Shown here: one piece after another, positions 47,923-56,314 of the stretch | Layout of the letters: each line of letters begins with the position of its first letter | How positions within the stretch are numbered: position 1 is the stretch's first letter | Source: Thiobacillus sp. UBA3361 | GTDB taxonomy: Bacteria > Pseudomonadota > Gammaproteobacteria > Burkholderiales > Thiobacillaceae | Assembly: GCA_002360535.1 (NCBI GenBank) | Contig: DEQR01000020.1 | Span: forward strand, 1 to 64,000 | Direction: 5' to 3' | Length of the DNA: 64,000 nucleotides | Notes under the pieces: generated by a model | Told to the model about the DNA's origin: nothing | Seen by the model: only the letters and a program-made list of their open reading frames with translations | Databases searched by the model: none | Made by a program: the position numbers and the translations under genes

Positions 47923-50118
47923 TTACTGAAAGAGGATCGCCTCGTCCAGCACCCGGGGGGTGAGGAAGATGAGCAGTTCAGTTTTATTATCAATCTTGCT
48001 GCTGTCACGGAAGAAAAAGCCCAGAAAAGGTAGATCACCTAAGAACGGCACTTTGTTCGTGTCATTCCGGACAGTCTGCTCGAAAATACCGCCTAATATT
48101 GCCGTTTCGCCATTCTTGACCCTTACCTGGGTCTTCACCCGTTTCTTGTTAATCGCGAACCCTGCGGTACCTGCTTCCTCGCCCCTTGAGTCTTTTGTCA
48201 CCTCGACATCCAGGATGATGTTGTCGTTGTTCAGTACCTGTGGATCAACCAAGAGGCAGAGTACCGCGTTCCTAAACGTCGTCTGGGTCCCGCTATTGGA
48301 AACGGTTGTATAGGGAATCTCCTCACCCTGTAGGATCACAGCCGGTTTCTGGTTCTGGGTGATGACGCGTGGATTGGACAAGACCTTGCCACGTTTGTCC
48401 GCCTCAAGCGCCTGCAGTTCAAGATTAAGGATGGCATTACCAGCCGCCTCTATGATCGAGAAACCAATTGCTCCCCCTACCCCAGTTGTTCCGTTTGAAG
48501 AATTAGGTAGGTTTACGTTCAGAGGAGTTGTGCCACTCACACTGGTCCCACTTGCACCCGTATTTGCATCACTTACGCTACCGGATATACCTGCACGAGT
48601 ACTGTTAGGCCCACCAGTCCGCCCCTTGAATCCCAGCTTGGCCCCCAGTGACCGATTGAAATTGTCATCAGCAATCACCACACGTGCCTCAATCATGACC
48701 TGCTTGGAGGGCACATCCACGGTCTCCAGCAAGGACTTGGCCTCGCGAATCTTGCTTGGCGTGTCCTGCACGAAGAGGGTGTTGGTCTTGAGATCGAAGG
48801 AAGTGGTGCCCCGTTTGGAAAGGATGCGCTGCGCTGTGCTTCCACCACCTGTGCTGGTTGTCTGAGCTGAGGTAGTGCCACCGATACCCGTGGCGGTTGT
48901 TTCACAGGACACGGCTTGTCCACTAGGACCAGATTTCGTTAAGGATTGACCGTTCAAGATGGCCTGGGCTTCATCAGCGCGAAGGTAATTCAGTCGGATA
49001 TAGTCAACCTGCATGTCCTCCAGATCGGCGATCTGCTGCTTCGCCTCCAACTCCAGCTTCTCCTTGGCGGCCAGCTCATCGCGCGGCGCGACCCAGATGA
49101 CGTTGCCGGAGACGCGCTTGTCCAGACCCTTGGCGCGCAGGATGATGTCCAGGGCCTGATCCCAGGGCACATCCTTCAGCCGCAGCGTCAGCGAGCCGGA
49201 GACCGTGTCGCTGGTGATGATGTTCAGGCCGGTGAAGTCGGCGATGACCTGCAGCACGGCCCGCACATCGACGTTCTGGAAGTTCAGGGAGAGCTTTTCG
49301 CCACTGTAGCGGGGACGATCCACCGCGGCGGCCTGGACATTGTCCAGGTTGCGCAGTTCGAGGATGAACTGGTTGTCCATCTGGTAAGCGGAATAGTCCC
49401 ATTTGCCGCCGGGCGTCACCTTCATGCGCGTGTTCTTGCCCTGGGTGAAGGTTTCCACGAGTTGCACGGGGGTGGCGAAGTCCGCCACGTCCAGCTTGCG
49501 CTGTAGCGAAGCGGGCAAGGCGGTGTTCAGGAAGTCCACCACGATGGCGCGGGACTGTTCCTTGATGTCCAGACCCACGCCGGCCTCGGACAGGGTGACG
49601 ATGATGCGTCCCTCGCCGTCCTTGCCGCGCTTGAACTCCACGTCGCGCACGGCCAGACCGCGGCTGGGCACGGCCGGGGCGAAATGCGCGGGTGCCTTTT
49701 CGCCCTCCGCGACCTGTTCCCCCTTCACCGCCACCAGTACATGCTTGCCGGCCTGGCGGACGTCGTATTGGGCGGGTCCGGTCAGATCCAGGACCACACG
49801 TGTCCGTTCACCGGACTGCATCACGTTGTAGGACTTGATCACCCCCTGACTGACACTCTCGCCGAAACGGCCGAGGCCGTTTGCCGTCTGCGGGAAGTCG
49901 AGCACGATGCGATGCGGATTGGCGATGGTGAAGTGCACCGGGCTGGCGGCCAGGTCCTCCTTGAAGGACAGCTTGACTACCCGGCTGTCGTCCTGGCCCT
50001 GGGCAACGGAAATGGCGGTGATCTGGTTGCCGACGGCGGCCTGAGCCATGCCGGCTGCCAGGGTGAGCAGCCAGGCTAGGATGGGGATGAACAGTCGTAA
50101 GGGTCGTGTCATTTTCAT
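47923..50118 (-). CDS. pilQ: Type IV pilus secretin PilQ
   Basis: 731 residues. Outer-membrane secretin through which the pilus passes. Signal peptide (FIPILAWLLTLAAGMAQA), two AMIN domains binding peptidoglycan (ITAISVAQGQDDSRVVKLSF), an STN/N0 domain (SLNFQNVDVRAVLQVIADFT), N1 domain (LRADEAQAILNG) and the secretin core (GKVLSNPRVITQNQKPAVIL, VPFLGDLPFLGFFFR, LLIFLTPRV). A Thr/Ser/Gly-rich insert (TTATGIGGTTSAQTTSTGGG) lies between N1 repeats, and a second Ser/Thr/Asn-rich insert lies in the secretin core. The 3' third is visibly less GC-rich than the 5' part. Confidence 0.96.
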   Translation of the reverse strand: MKMTRPLRLFIPILAWLLTLAAGMAQAAVGNQITAISVAQGQDDSRVVKLSFKEDLAASPVHFTIANPHRIVLDFPQTANGLGRFGESVSQGVIKSYNVMQSGERTRVVLDLTGPAQYDVRQAGKHVLVAVKGEQVAEGEKAPAHFAPAVPSRGLAVRDVEFKRGKDGEGRIIVTLSEAGVGLDIKEQSRAIVVDFLNTALPASLQRKLDVADFATPVQLVETFTQGKNTRMKVTPGGKWDYSAYQMDNQFILELRNLDNVQAAAVDRPRYSGEKLSLNFQNVDVRAVLQVIADFTGLNIITSDTVSGSLTLRLKDVPWDQALDIILRAKGLDKRVSGNVIWVAPRDELAAKEKLELEAKQQIADLEDMQVDYIRLNYLRADEAQAILNGQSLTKSGPSGQAVSCETTATGIGGTTSAQTTSTGGGSTAQRILSKRGTTSFDLKTNTLFVQDTPSKIREAKSLLETVDVPSKQVMIEARVVIADDNFNRSLGAKLGFKGRTGGPNSTRAGISGSVSDANTGASGTSVSGTTPLNVNLPNSSNGTTGVGGAIGFSIIEAAGNAILNLELQALEADKRGKVLSNPRVITQNQKPAVILQGEEIPYTTVSNSGTQTTFRNAVLCLLVDPQVLNNDNIILDVEVTKDSRGEEAGTAGFAINKKRVKTQVRVKNGETAILGGIFEQTVRNDTNKVPFLGDLPFLGFFFRDSSKIDNKTELLIFLTPRVLDEAILFQ

Positions 50119-50131
50119 GGTCCTGCCTCGG

Positions 50132-50635
50132 TCATTCCTGCAAAGCCAGGCTGGCGTTGGCTTCTGCCCAGTCGCCGGCGCTGTCCTGAATGGTTTCCTT
50201 GATTTGGGTCTCGGTCTCGGTGATGCCCGTGACCACACCGAAGTTCTGCCCGATGTGATCACCCTTGCGCACCCGGTACAGCGTATTGTCCGGCGTACGG
50301 ATGAGGGCGTAACGCTCCTTGCCCTTGTTCAGCGTGCCCACCATGCGCAAGCCGTCCAGTGCATAAGCCTCCAGGGGCTCCTTGGGGCGGGACAGGTCGG
50401 GTTGCAGACCGCCTCCGCCCACACGCGTCGGACGCAGATTACGCGGCCGGAAGGGGTCAGGGAGATCGGCGGGATCGTAGATGAAGGCATCGGCAGGCTT
50501 GATGCTCGGCAGGGGTTCCAGGGTCTCCGCCCGATCCTTGCCGGTTTCCGCCATGAATTGGCGCAAATCGGCATCGTTGCCGCCACAGCCATACAGAAGC
50601 CAGCCGCAGACGGCGAAGACAAAAAATTTTCTCAT
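50132..50635 (-). CDS. pilP: Type IV pilus lipoprotein PilP
   Basis: 167 residues. Lipoprotein signal with lipobox LLYGC. Inner-membrane-anchored periplasmic protein linking PilN-PilO to PilQ. The C-terminal HR domain strands LRMVGTLNKGKERYALIRTP, DNTLYRVRKGDHIGQNFGVV and TEIKETIQDSAGDW-like ends are typical. The proline-rich middle (DPADLPDPFRPRNLRPTR) is the expected linker. It ends 13 bp before pilQ and overlaps pilO by 4 bp. Confidence 0.94.
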   Translation of the reverse strand: MRKFFVFAVCGWLLYGCGGNDADLRQFMAETGKDRAETLEPLPSIKPADAFIYDPADLPDPFRPRNLRPTRVGGGGLQPDLSRPKEPLEAYALDGLRMVGTLNKGKERYALIRTPDNTLYRVRKGDHIGQNFGVVTGITETETQIKETIQDSAGDWAEANASLALQE

Positions 50636-51246
50636 GGTTTCTTGCCTCCCCCGGCCTGGTCCTGCATCTCCTCTTCATCGAGATAGCGATAGGTATGCAG
50701 GGTGGCATCCAGCGCCAGTTTGCCATCCTTGGCCGGCACCAATCCGACGTTGTGCACGGTGACGATGCGCGGCAGGCGGGCCAGGTCGCTGACGAATCCG
50801 GCGATGTCATGGTAGCCGCCGGTGACCTTGATGGTGACAGGCAGGGTGGCATAGAAGTCGGCGAACGCCTCGACTTCCGGCCGGAACAGATCGAAGTCCA
50901 GGCCCCGGCCCACCCCCACCTGGTTGATGTCGGTCAGCAGGGCGTCCATTTCCGACTTATTGGGCAGCTGCTTGAGGAGGGAGGACAGGGACTGTTCGGT
51001 CTCGTCGTAGCGTTGCTTGTAGGTGGCGTAATGGAAGACCTGACGCTTCTTTTGGGTATAAACCTCGCGTAGGGAGTTCTCCTCATTGCGGCTTGCCTCC
51101 AACTCGGTCAGGGCATGCGACCAATCCAGGTAATAACCCAGGCCGACGATGAACAGGAACAAAAAACCAAACACGACGGCCTTGACCGGGACGGGCGCGC
51201 GGGCCAGATCCTTGAAATCCAGATTGTTGAGATCGGACAGGTTCAT
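50632..51246 (-). CDS. pilO: Type IV pilus inner-membrane protein PilO
   Basis: 204 residues, bitopic. Short cytoplasmic part (SDLNNLDFKDLARAP), TM helix (KAVVFGFLFLFIVGLGYYLD), a periplasmic coiled coil (EASRNEENSLREVYTQKKRQ) and a ferredoxin-like domain (FADFYATLPVTIKVTGGYHD, IAGFVSDLARLPRIVTVHNV). Forms heterodimers with PilN in the alignment subcomplex. ATGA-type overlaps on both sides. Confidence 0.95.
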   Translation of the reverse strand: MNLSDLNNLDFKDLARAPVPVKAVVFGFLFLFIVGLGYYLDWSHALTELEASRNEENSLREVYTQKKRQVFHYATYKQRYDETEQSLSSLLKQLPNKSEMDALLTDINQVGVGRGLDFDLFRPEVEAFADFYATLPVTIKVTGGYHDIAGFVSDLARLPRIVTVHNVGLVPAKDGKLALDATLHTYRYLDEEEMQDQAGGGKKP

Positions 51247-51824
51247 GGCTTCCCTGCCTCCCCGACGTTACCGCCATCTTGCTTGGTCTGCTGCACGGTG
51301 AGATTGAATTCGCTCACCCGCATCTTCTCCTGTTCGGCGGCACGCACCTCGACGAGGTTAGGGGTTTCCAGCCAGGGAGACTCTTCCAGGTTGCGCATCA
51401 GGCTCGAGACCCTGGCGCTGGACTGGGCGTAACCCTGCAACGCCAGCTGGTCGCCGGACTGCTTCAGCGACTTCAGATAAAGCCCCTCGGGGATCCTGCG
51501 CGCCAATTCATCGAACAGATGTACCGTCTCGGCACGGTTGGTCTGCAGGGATTCCACCACGTTCTTGCGCGCCAGCAGGGCCTGGGTCTTTTGCTTCAAC
51601 GTCTTGATTTCTTCGATCTGCTTGTCCAGAACCGCCGTTTCCTGGCGCAGCAGGTTGTTGCGTCCATCCTGATTGGCTTTGGCCGTGGCGATGATCATGT
51701 GACCGACCCCCACCGCCACTGCCCCGAAGATGGCCGACGCCGCCAGCATGGCCACAAACAGGCGTTGCTGCTGTGCGCGCTTGATCTGCCGATGGGGCAG
51801 CAGGTTGATGCGTATGGCGCTCAT
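51243..51824 (-). CDS. pilN: Type IV pilus inner-membrane protein PilN
   Basis: 193 residues, bitopic. The N-terminal INLLPHRQ is the conserved peptide that docks into PilM. A TM helix (FVAMLAASAIFGAVAVGVGH) is followed by a coiled coil (ETAVLDKQIEEIKTLKQKTQ) and a fold like PilO's (VHLFDELARRIPEGLYLKSL). It overlaps pilM and pilO by 4 bp each. Confidence 0.95.
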   Translation of the reverse strand: MSAIRINLLPHRQIKRAQQQRLFVAMLAASAIFGAVAVGVGHMIIATAKANQDGRNNLLRQETAVLDKQIEEIKTLKQKTQALLARKNVVESLQTNRAETVHLFDELARRIPEGLYLKSLKQSGDQLALQGYAQSSARVSSLMRNLEESPWLETPNLVEVRAAEQEKMRVSEFNLTVQQTKQDGGNVGEAGKP

Positions 51825-52900
51825 GATAGATCGAACTTCCGCAGGGCCAGGCCACAGGCCACGAACAGGGCGGGCGCATCCGCCGCCAGGTTGCGAGGCG
51901 TGACATGGTCGGAGGACACGGCCATCTTGGCAAAGGGGTTGGCGATCAGGGTGCTGGTTTGCAGCTTGCCGTGTATCACGTCATCCAGCCCCGGTATGGC
52001 GGCGCAACCCCCGGCCAGCAGGATGTGATCCACGCTTTGCAGGGAGGTGGCCGAGAAGAACAACTGCATAGCCCGACCGATCTCCAGGGCCACGGAATCC
52101 AGAAAGGGTTGCAGGACCTCCGACTCGTAGCTGTCCGGCAGCAGCCCCTTACGCTTGGCGTCCTCCGCCTCTTCGGTCGCCAGATCGAAGCGGCGCGAAA
52201 TCTCATGGGTCAGTGCATTGCCCCCCAGGACATGCTCCCGCTGATAAACCAATTCGTGGTTATGGATGACGCTGACATGAGTGGTGTTGGCCCCGATATC
52301 GACGATGGCCACGGTCTGCCCCTTGCCCTGTTCGGGCAACTGGAAGGCCATTTGCTCATAGGCCGTCAGGGTGGCGAAGGTATCCACATCCATGACGACG
52401 GCCTTGAGGCCGACCGCCTCGGCCAGGGCTACCCGCTCCTCCACCCGCTCGCGACGCGAGATCACGATCAGGGCTTCGTTCTCCTCGGGGTTGCGGGTGG
52501 TGGGACCGAGGATCTGATAGTCCAGGCTCACCTCATCCATAGGGAATGAGGCCATCTGGTTGGCCTCGGCCGTCACCTGGGTCTCGAGTTCGCTCTCCGA
52601 CGCTTGGGCGGGAACAATAATCTTCTTGGTGATGACCGCCGAAGCCGGCAGGGCCAGAGCGACATTGCGCGTGCGCGTCTTCATGGCCTTGAAGGCCTCG
52701 CTCATGGCGGCCTCGACCACATCGGACTTGGCGATGTTGCCGTCGGTCAGCGCATCTTTGGGCAACGGCTTGATGGCATAACGCTCGACCCGCAGCATGC
52801 CTTTGCCGCTGTCGGCCAGTTCAAGCATTTTTACGGCCGATGAGCTAATATCCACCCCGATCAGGGATTTCGCCGCCCGGCTCAACAGATCAAGCTGCAA
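51821..52900 (-). CDS. pilM: Type IV pilus assembly ATPase-like protein PilM
   Basis: 359 residues, actin-like (FtsA-related) cytoplasmic protein bound to PilN. LIGVDISSSAVKMLEL (phosphate 1 type), VAIVDIGANTTHVSVIHNHE (phosphate 2), REHVLGGNALTHEISRRF and HILLAGGCAAIPGLDDVI (adenosine motif) are present. First gene of pilMNOPQ. Upstream is the divergent PBP1A gene, the same arrangement as in Pseudomonas. Confidence 0.96.
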   Translation of the reverse strand: MQLDLLSRAAKSLIGVDISSSAVKMLELADSGKGMLRVERYAIKPLPKDALTDGNIAKSDVVEAAMSEAFKAMKTRTRNVALALPASAVITKKIIVPAQASESELETQVTAEANQMASFPMDEVSLDYQILGPTTRNPEENEALIVISRRERVEERVALAEAVGLKAVVMDVDTFATLTAYEQMAFQLPEQGKGQTVAIVDIGANTTHVSVIHNHELVYQREHVLGGNALTHEISRRFDLATEEAEDAKRKGLLPDSYESEVLQPFLDSVALEIGRAMQLFFSATSLQSVDHILLAGGCAAIPGLDDVIHGKLQTSTLIANPFAKMAVSSDHVTPRNLAADAPALFVACGLALRKFDLS

Positions 52901-53105
52901 GTTAGATGGTCCTTTTTCCTGACGCGCGCTCGCTACGCTTCATGTGCTCGCCTGCTTGCAGTCTCATCCGCGCGGGTTGTTGTTTATACCGGTTGCACAC
53001 ACCATGGTTCAGTAGTTTAAGGTACTGAATTAATTTGTATCGCCAAATCCTAGCAATCTCTAGTTTTTTTGCACACCCTTTTATCTCTGAAAATTCAGAA
53101 TCGAG
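52901..53105. promoter_or_regulatory. Divergent intergenic region pilM/PBP1A
   Basis: 205 bp, clearly AT-richer than its surroundings. On the minus strand a TATAAA (52983-52988) could be a -10 for pilMNOPQ with a weak -35 (TGAACC) 17 bp away. For the PBP1A direction no good hexamer pair was found; a run of T (53063-53070) and CTTTTATCT lie near the start. Promoters must be here, but exact positions are uncertain. Confidence 0.35.
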
Positions 53106-55607
53106 ATGCGGCGACCTGCCGCCAGTCGCACGCAAATGATGCTTGACCGTTGGTGGCAAATCCTCCTGGCTCTGATACTCGCGGCCGGCCTGGCCGTCGT
53201 TGGCGCGGTGGCGCTGGCCGCCGCCCTGATCTTCCCCAGCCTGCCCAGCCTCGATGCCCTGACCAATTATCAGCCCAAGATGCCGCTGCGGGTATTTACC
53301 GAAGACGGCGCGCTGATCGGGGAGTTCGGCGAGGAGCGCCGCGCCTTCGTACGCCTGGGCGACACCCCCCTGCTGTTGCGCAGAGCGATCCTGGCCGCAG
53401 AAGACGAACGCTTTTACCAGCATGGCGGCGTGGACACCCTGGGCGTACTCCGTGCAGCGGTAGCCAATCTCACCAGCGGAGGCGTCAAGGAAGGGGCCTC
53501 CACCATCACCATGCAGGTGGCGCGCAACTTCTTCCTGTCTTCTGAAAAAACTGTCCGCCGCAAGCTCAACGAAACGCTCCTGGCATTCAAGATCGAACGC
53601 ACCCTCAGCAAGGATCAGATCCTGGAGATCTATATCAACCACATCTACCTGGGCCAGCGTGCCTATGGATTCGCGGCCGCTGCCCAGATCTATTTCGGCA
53701 AACCGCTGAAAAACATTAGCCTCGCCGAAGCGGCCATGCTGGCCGGACTGCCGAAGGCCCCTTCGGCCTACAACCCGGTTGCCAATCCGCGGCGCGCCAA
53801 GTCGCGCCAGGCCTATGTGCTGGGCAGGATGCTGAAGCTCGGCTACATCACCGAGGGTGAATATGCGCAAGCCAAGGACCTCACCTTGCAGGTGCAGCAT
53901 TCGGCACGCAAATTCGAGGTGCAGGCCGATCACGCGGCGGAGATGGCCCGCCAGTACATGTACAAGAAATACGGGGAGGATATCTACGTCAGCGGCATGA
54001 AGGTCTATACCACCTTGCTGAAACGGGACCAGACCGCCGCCGCGGCCGCCATCTGGCGCGCGGTGGCCGATTTCAACCGCCGACGCGGCTATGCCGGGCC
54101 GGAGGGCTTCGTGGAACTGCCCACCGGCGCGGCGGAGGCGAACAAGGCGGCGGCCGAGGCCTTGGAGGGTCATGTGGACTCCGGCGGCATGGATCCGGCC
54201 GTGGTGCTCGCCGTGGACGGCAAGCGCATCCTGGCCCGCCTGCGTGATGGCCGCGACGTGGAACTGGGCATCAGCGAGGTGGGTTTCGCAAAACGCTATC
54301 TGGACAAATCCCTGCCCGCCCAGAAGCGCTTGCGTCGTGGTTCCCTGATCCGGGTCCTGCGCGGCCCCGGAAAACAATGGGAACTGAATTACCTGCCCAG
54401 GGTGGAAGCCGCCTTCATCGCCGTATCGCCGCGGAATTCCGCGGTACGCGCCCTGGTCGGGGGTGTCGATTTCGCACGCAACCAGTACAACCACATCCTG
54501 CAGGCGTGGCGTCAGCCCGGTTCCAGCATCAAGCCGTTCATCTATTCGGCCGCCCTGGAAAGAGGCCTGATGCCGGCCACGGTATTCGACGACAGTCCTT
54601 TCAGTGTCGATCCCGCCGAAACCGGCGGCGAACTCTGGGAACCCAAGAATTTCGACAATACCACCGAAGGCCCGATGACCATGCGCAATGCGCTGGTGAA
54701 ATCCAAGAACTTGGTTTCCATCCGCGTGCTTCAGGAAACCGGCATCGACCTCGCACGGACACATCTGGGCAGGTTCGGCTTCGATGTGGCGCGGATACCG
54801 CCCTACCTGACCATGGCCCTGGGCGCCATCGAAGTCACGCCCATGCACCTGGTCAGCGCCTACGCGACCCTGGCCAACGGCGGCCATCGCATCAAACCGT
54901 ATTTCATCAGCCGGGTCACGGACAAGGACGGACGGGTCCTGGAGCAATATCAGGGCAGCATGGGCGAGCAGGTGATCGACCCGCGCAATGCCTTCCTCAT
55001 GACCAGCATGCTCAAGGACGTGGTGCGCCGCGGCACGGCCGCCCGCGCCGCGGAACTGGGGCGCGGCGACCTGGCCGGCAAGACCGGCACCACCAACGAT
55101 ACCCGGGATGCCTGGTTTGCCGGCTACAACCCGGAGCGCGTGGCGGTGGCCTGGGTAGGCTACGATCAGCCCCGCCCCCTGGGCTATAACGAGACCGGAT
55201 CGGTGGCCGCCCTGCCCATCTGGATGGGCTACATGCGCACCGTGCTGGCGGGCACCCCGGAGCAGGACTATGCGGCGCCGGATGGCATCGTGGTGCGCCT
55301 GATCGACGCCCAGAATGGCATGCTCCTCGATCCGGGCCAATCCGGAGTGCCGGAATATTTCTATCAGGAATTCCTACCCGGTCAGGCCGAGGAAACCGAC
55401 CCGCTGTCCCCCAAGGAGGGTGCCCCCATCGAGGATAGATCGGCGGTGCGCGATCCGGCCGGCAAGCCCCCGGAACCTCCGCCGACCGCACCCAACCCGG
55501 CCGCCCCTGCCAAACCCGCGGCCGCGCCCGCCTGGCCTGCCCCGTTCGCGCCGCCGGCCATACCGGCCAGGCCCGCCGCCACGGCCCCCGCCGCCAATGC
55601 CACCTAA
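53106..55607 (+). CDS. mrcA: Bifunctional penicillin-binding protein 1A
   Basis: 833 residues, class A PBP. One TM helix (ILLALILAAGLAVVGAVALA), the glycosyltransferase family 51 domain (LAAEDERFYQHGGVDTLGV with catalytic Glu, STITMQVARNFFLSSEKTVR, YLGQRAYGFAAAAQIYFGK), an OB-like domain, and the transpeptidase domain: SxxK is Ser473-Ser-Ile-Lys476 (QPGSSIKPF), SxN lies in LVKSKNLVS, KTG in AGKTGTTNDTRDAWFAG. The C-terminal ~70 residues are Pro/Ala-rich (NPAAPAKPAAAPAWPAPFAP). In-frame ATGs at 53136 and 53139 are possible alternative starts. Confidence 0.96.
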   Translation: MRRPAASRTQMMLDRWWQILLALILAAGLAVVGAVALAAALIFPSLPSLDALTNYQPKMPLRVFTEDGALIGEFGEERRAFVRLGDTPLLLRRAILAAEDERFYQHGGVDTLGVLRAAVANLTSGGVKEGASTITMQVARNFFLSSEKTVRRKLNETLLAFKIERTLSKDQILEIYINHIYLGQRAYGFAAAAQIYFGKPLKNISLAEAAMLAGLPKAPSAYNPVANPRRAKSRQAYVLGRMLKLGYITEGEYAQAKDLTLQVQHSARKFEVQADHAAEMARQYMYKKYGEDIYVSGMKVYTTLLKRDQTAAAAAIWRAVADFNRRRGYAGPEGFVELPTGAAEANKAAAEALEGHVDSGGMDPAVVLAVDGKRILARLRDGRDVELGISEVGFAKRYLDKSLPAQKRLRRGSLIRVLRGPGKQWELNYLPRVEAAFIAVSPRNSAVRALVGGVDFARNQYNHILQAWRQPGSSIKPFIYSAALERGLMPATVFDDSPFSVDPAETGGELWEPKNFDNTTEGPMTMRNALVKSKNLVSIRVLQETGIDLARTHLGRFGFDVARIPPYLTMALGAIEVTPMHLVSAYATLANGGHRIKPYFISRVTDKDGRVLEQYQGSMGEQVIDPRNAFLMTSMLKDVVRRGTAARAAELGRGDLAGKTGTTNDTRDAWFAGYNPERVAVAWVGYDQPRPLGYNETGSVAALPIWMGYMRTVLAGTPEQDYAAPDGIVVRLIDAQNGMLLDPGQSGVPEYFYQEFLPGQAEETDPLSPKEGAPIEDRSAVRDPAGKPPEPPPTAPNPAAPAKPAAAPAWPAPFAPPAIPARPAATAPAANAT

Positions 55608-56199
55608 GGACCTGTCCCCCCGGCACCTGCAGATGCGCATCCGCATCGCGCAGTTGGCGGCCCAACTGGTTGCCGAACACGGCATACGCGATTACGGCCT
55701 GGCCAAACGCAAGGCCGCCCGCCAGCTGGGGGCGCCCGACTCCCACAGTCTGCCCGGCAATGATGAGATCGAAGCGGCCCTGAAGGATTACCAGGCCCTG
55801 TATCAATCCGCCGCCCACGGCGACCATCTGTCCCGGCTGCGCCGGCAGGCCCTGGCTGTGATGCAGGCACTGGCCGGGTTCAACCCCGTGCTGGTCGGCA
55901 GCGTCCTGTCAGGCATCGCCACACGGCACACGGATATCGAGATCGAAGTCGATGCGGAAAGCAGCAAATCGTTCGAGCAGTATCTGCATAACCAGGACAT
56001 CGACTTCAAAGTGCGCGACCGAGGCGAACTGGTGGAATACCTGCTCTATTCGGACCCTGCCAACGTCTGCATCAGATTGGTGCCTGAACGGCAGAGGCAT
56101 TCCGGAGGCCGGGGACGGGGCGAGATACAGCAACGCATGACCCTGAGCCAGCTGGCCGCGCTGCTCGAACAGGAAGGCAGCGGCTTGATCGCCAGGTAA
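55597..56199 (+). CDS. Conserved hypothetical protein, nucleotidyltransferase-like
   Basis: 200 residues; ATG overlaps the PBP1A end by 11 bp. The N-terminal part MPPKDLSPRHLQMRIRIAQL, GIRDYGLAKRKAARQLGAPD is a helical segment well known from betaproteobacterial genomes. The C-terminal part VLVGSVLSGIATRHTDIEIE has the GSxxxG...DxE pattern of the nucleotidyltransferase fold, and FVPER-like VCIRLVPERQRHSGG follows. Homologues have been misnamed as a MurC-like ligase; there is no P-loop here. Substrate unknown. Confidence 0.75.
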   Translation: MPPKDLSPRHLQMRIRIAQLAAQLVAEHGIRDYGLAKRKAARQLGAPDSHSLPGNDEIEAALKDYQALYQSAAHGDHLSRLRRQALAVMQALAGFNPVLVGSVLSGIATRHTDIEIEVDAESSKSFEQYLHNQDIDFKVRDRGELVEYLLYSDPANVCIRLVPERQRHSGGRGRGEIQQRMTLSQLAALLEQEGSGLIAR

Positions 56200-56239
56200 A
56201 GAATTTACAATCGCTGCCGATAGAAGACGCGTCCAGCGT

Positions 56240-56255
56240 TGGCAGTGCCATGGCT
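56240..56255 (+). promoter_or_regulatory. Candidate sigma-54 (RpoN) promoter upstream of the eps/prs genes
   Basis: TGGCAGTGCCATGGCT matches TGGCAC-N5-TTGCW in form: GG at -24 and GC at -12 with exact spacing and 9 of 12 conserved positions. It lies 60 bp before the glycosyltransferase gene, so an upstream leader of ~45 nt is predicted. The PrsR activator encoded downstream is a sigma-54-dependent regulator, which supports the call. Confidence 0.6.
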
Positions 56256-56314
56256 CGCTGCCGGAGCGCCGTTCCGGTCCCAATTAACCTGTGTATTGAA
56301 AGCTGCGCGGCGAA

